A DNA stretch of 6,116 bases. Source: an uncultured Oscillibacter sp. (GTDB lineage Bacteria > Bacillota_A > Clostridia > Oscillospirales > Oscillospiraceae). The DNA lies in the NCBI GenBank assembly GCA_948902155.1, contig CAQVQZ010000085.1:1-6116 (forward strand). The letters run 5' to 3'. Each line of letters opens with the position of its first letter. The first letter of the stretch is position 1. The notes beneath the pieces are model-generated. The model saw nothing but the letters and a program-made list of their open reading frames with translations, was not told where the DNA came from and searched no databases. A program made the translations under genes and the position numbers. This document shows positions 5,298 to 6,116 of this stretch, in pieces.

Positions 5298-6116
5298 CTA
5301 GGGCTGTTTCCGCCCCTCCAGGGCGGCGGCGTAGAGCTCGTTTTTCGAAAGTCCGGTGTGCTCCGCGACCTCCCGCGCCGCCTCCTTCAGCCGGGCCCCG
5401 CCGTCCACTAAGGCCAGCACCTGGGCCGTCCCTTCCTCCAGGGTGACGGCGGCGTCCCCGGCAGGAGCGGCTCCCGCCACCACCAGGACGTACTCCCCCC
5501 GCGGGGCGTTCTCCCGGTAGTATTCCACCGCCTCTCCCAGGGTACAGCGCCGGGTCTCCTCGTGGAGCTTGGTCAGCTCCCGGCAGAGGGCTGCCCGCCG
5601 GTCCGGCCCGAAGGCTTCCGCCAGGTCCGCCAGGGTCGTCCGGAGCTTGTGGGGGGCCTCGTGGAAAATCATGGTCCGTTGTTCCCCTTTCAGGCTGTCC
5701 AGGTGCTCCTTCCGGTTCTTCCGGGTGACGGAGAGGAAACCCTCAAAGGTGAACCGCCCCGTGGGCAGGCCGCTGACCGCCAGGGCGTTGACGGCGGCGC
5801 AGCAGCCCGGAATGGACTGCACCTCCACCCCGTTCTCCGCGCAGAGGCGGACCAGGTCCTCCCCTGGGTCCGAGATGGCGGGCGTCCCCGCGTCGGTGAC
5901 CAGGGCGCAGCTCTCCCCCGCCAGAAGCCGGGCCAGGATGGACTGCCCGGCGGTGACGTGGTTGTGCTCGTGGTAGCTGACCAGGGGCTTCTTGATTTGG
6001 AAGTGGTTCAGCAGCTTCAGGGACACCCGCGTGTCCTCCGCCGCGATGAAATCCGCCGCCGCCAGGGTCTCCACCGCCCTGGGGGACAGGTCCCCCAGGT
6101 TGCCGATGGGGGTGGC
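5298..6116 (-). CDS. rsmI: 16S rRNA (cytidine-1402-2'-O)-methyltransferase RsmI (5' end beyond window)
   Basis: The visible 272 codons run in frame from the window edge, so the start lies beyond 6116. The first visible residues, ATPIGNLGDLSPRA, are the conserved N-terminus of the family, and only about 5-15 residues are probably missing. RsmI uses S-adenosylmethionine to 2'-O-methylate C1402 of 16S rRNA in the decoding centre (family knowledge). Other signatures, counted from the first visible residue, are AEDTR (26-30), YHEHN (48-52), the SAM-site loop TDAGTPAISDPG (74-85), SGLPTGRF (115-122), EGFL (125-128), and a C-terminal RsmI helix-turn-helix tail with GLSKNELYAAAL (255-266). The usual PGPSA motif reads PGCCA (103-107), a change to cysteines that leaves the fold recognisable. 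An internal GTG at 6074 should not be taken as the start, because the conserved motif lies upstream of it. The stop is TAG at 5298-5300, with a strong terminator following. Confidence 0.95.
   Translation of the reverse strand, partial: ATPIGNLGDLSPRAVETLAAADFIAAEDTRVSLKLLNHFQIKKPLVSYHEHNHVTAGQSILARLLAGESCALVTDAGTPAISDPGEDLVRLCAENGVEVQSIPGCCAAVNALAVSGLPTGRFTFEGFLSVTRKNRKEHLDSLKGEQRTMIFHEAPHKLRTTLADLAEAFGPDRRAALCRELTKLHEETRRCTLGEAVEYYRENAPRGEYVLVVAGAAPAGDAAVTLEEGTAQVLALVDGGARLKEAAREVAEHTGLSKNELYAAALEGRKQP

Noticed and set aside
5298..6074. Short rsmI starting at GTG 6074
   Set aside because: The essential ATPIGNLGD motif lies upstream in the same frame and continues to the window edge, so the gene is 5'-partial rather than starting at 6074.

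Overview
The window looks like chromosomal DNA from a spore-forming, GC-rich member of the class Clostridia (Firmicutes), most likely the Oscillospiraceae/Ruminococcaceae group. The start of an alpha/beta-type small acid-soluble spore protein shows spore formation. Strong AGGAGG-type ribosome sites, TATAAT promoters and the mgtE and rsmI protein variants fit the same group. The genus is an inference; no ribosomal RNA or other taxonomic marker is present.

Every supported gene lies on the minus strand, so transcription reads from high to low coordinates. From 6116 down to 5298 is rsmI, a 16S rRNA 2'-O-methyltransferase whose first few codons lie beyond the window edge. A strong intrinsic terminator at 5212-5239 closes it. 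A good sigma-A promoter (5113-5141) then drives one large gene (2181-5072). It encodes an archaeo-eukaryotic primase of the TOTE conflict-system type fused to a superfamily 2 helicase and a C-terminal phospholipase-D-like domain. That gene ends at its own terminator (2129-2159), so it is a single-gene unit. A third promoter (2044-2072) starts a leader of about 280 nt ahead of mgtE (342-1760), a CorA-independent magnesium transporter/channel. At the left edge a sigma-G-like promoter (132-160) precedes the spore protein gene, which runs off the window at position 1.

Two items deserve most attention. The first is the mgtE leader. It holds a 28-codon ORF with a near-perfect Shine-Dalgarno sequence, followed by a 12-bp terminator hairpin with a U-tract and sequences able to form competing helices. 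It does not resemble the M-box magnesium riboswitch, so it may be a leader-peptide attenuator controlling magnesium uptake. The second is the primase-helicase-PLD protein. It is a predicted nucleic-acid-directed conflict (defence) protein standing among housekeeping genes, and its PLD active-site motif is degenerate. The genes do not form one pathway. They are four separately promoted units, divided by terminators.
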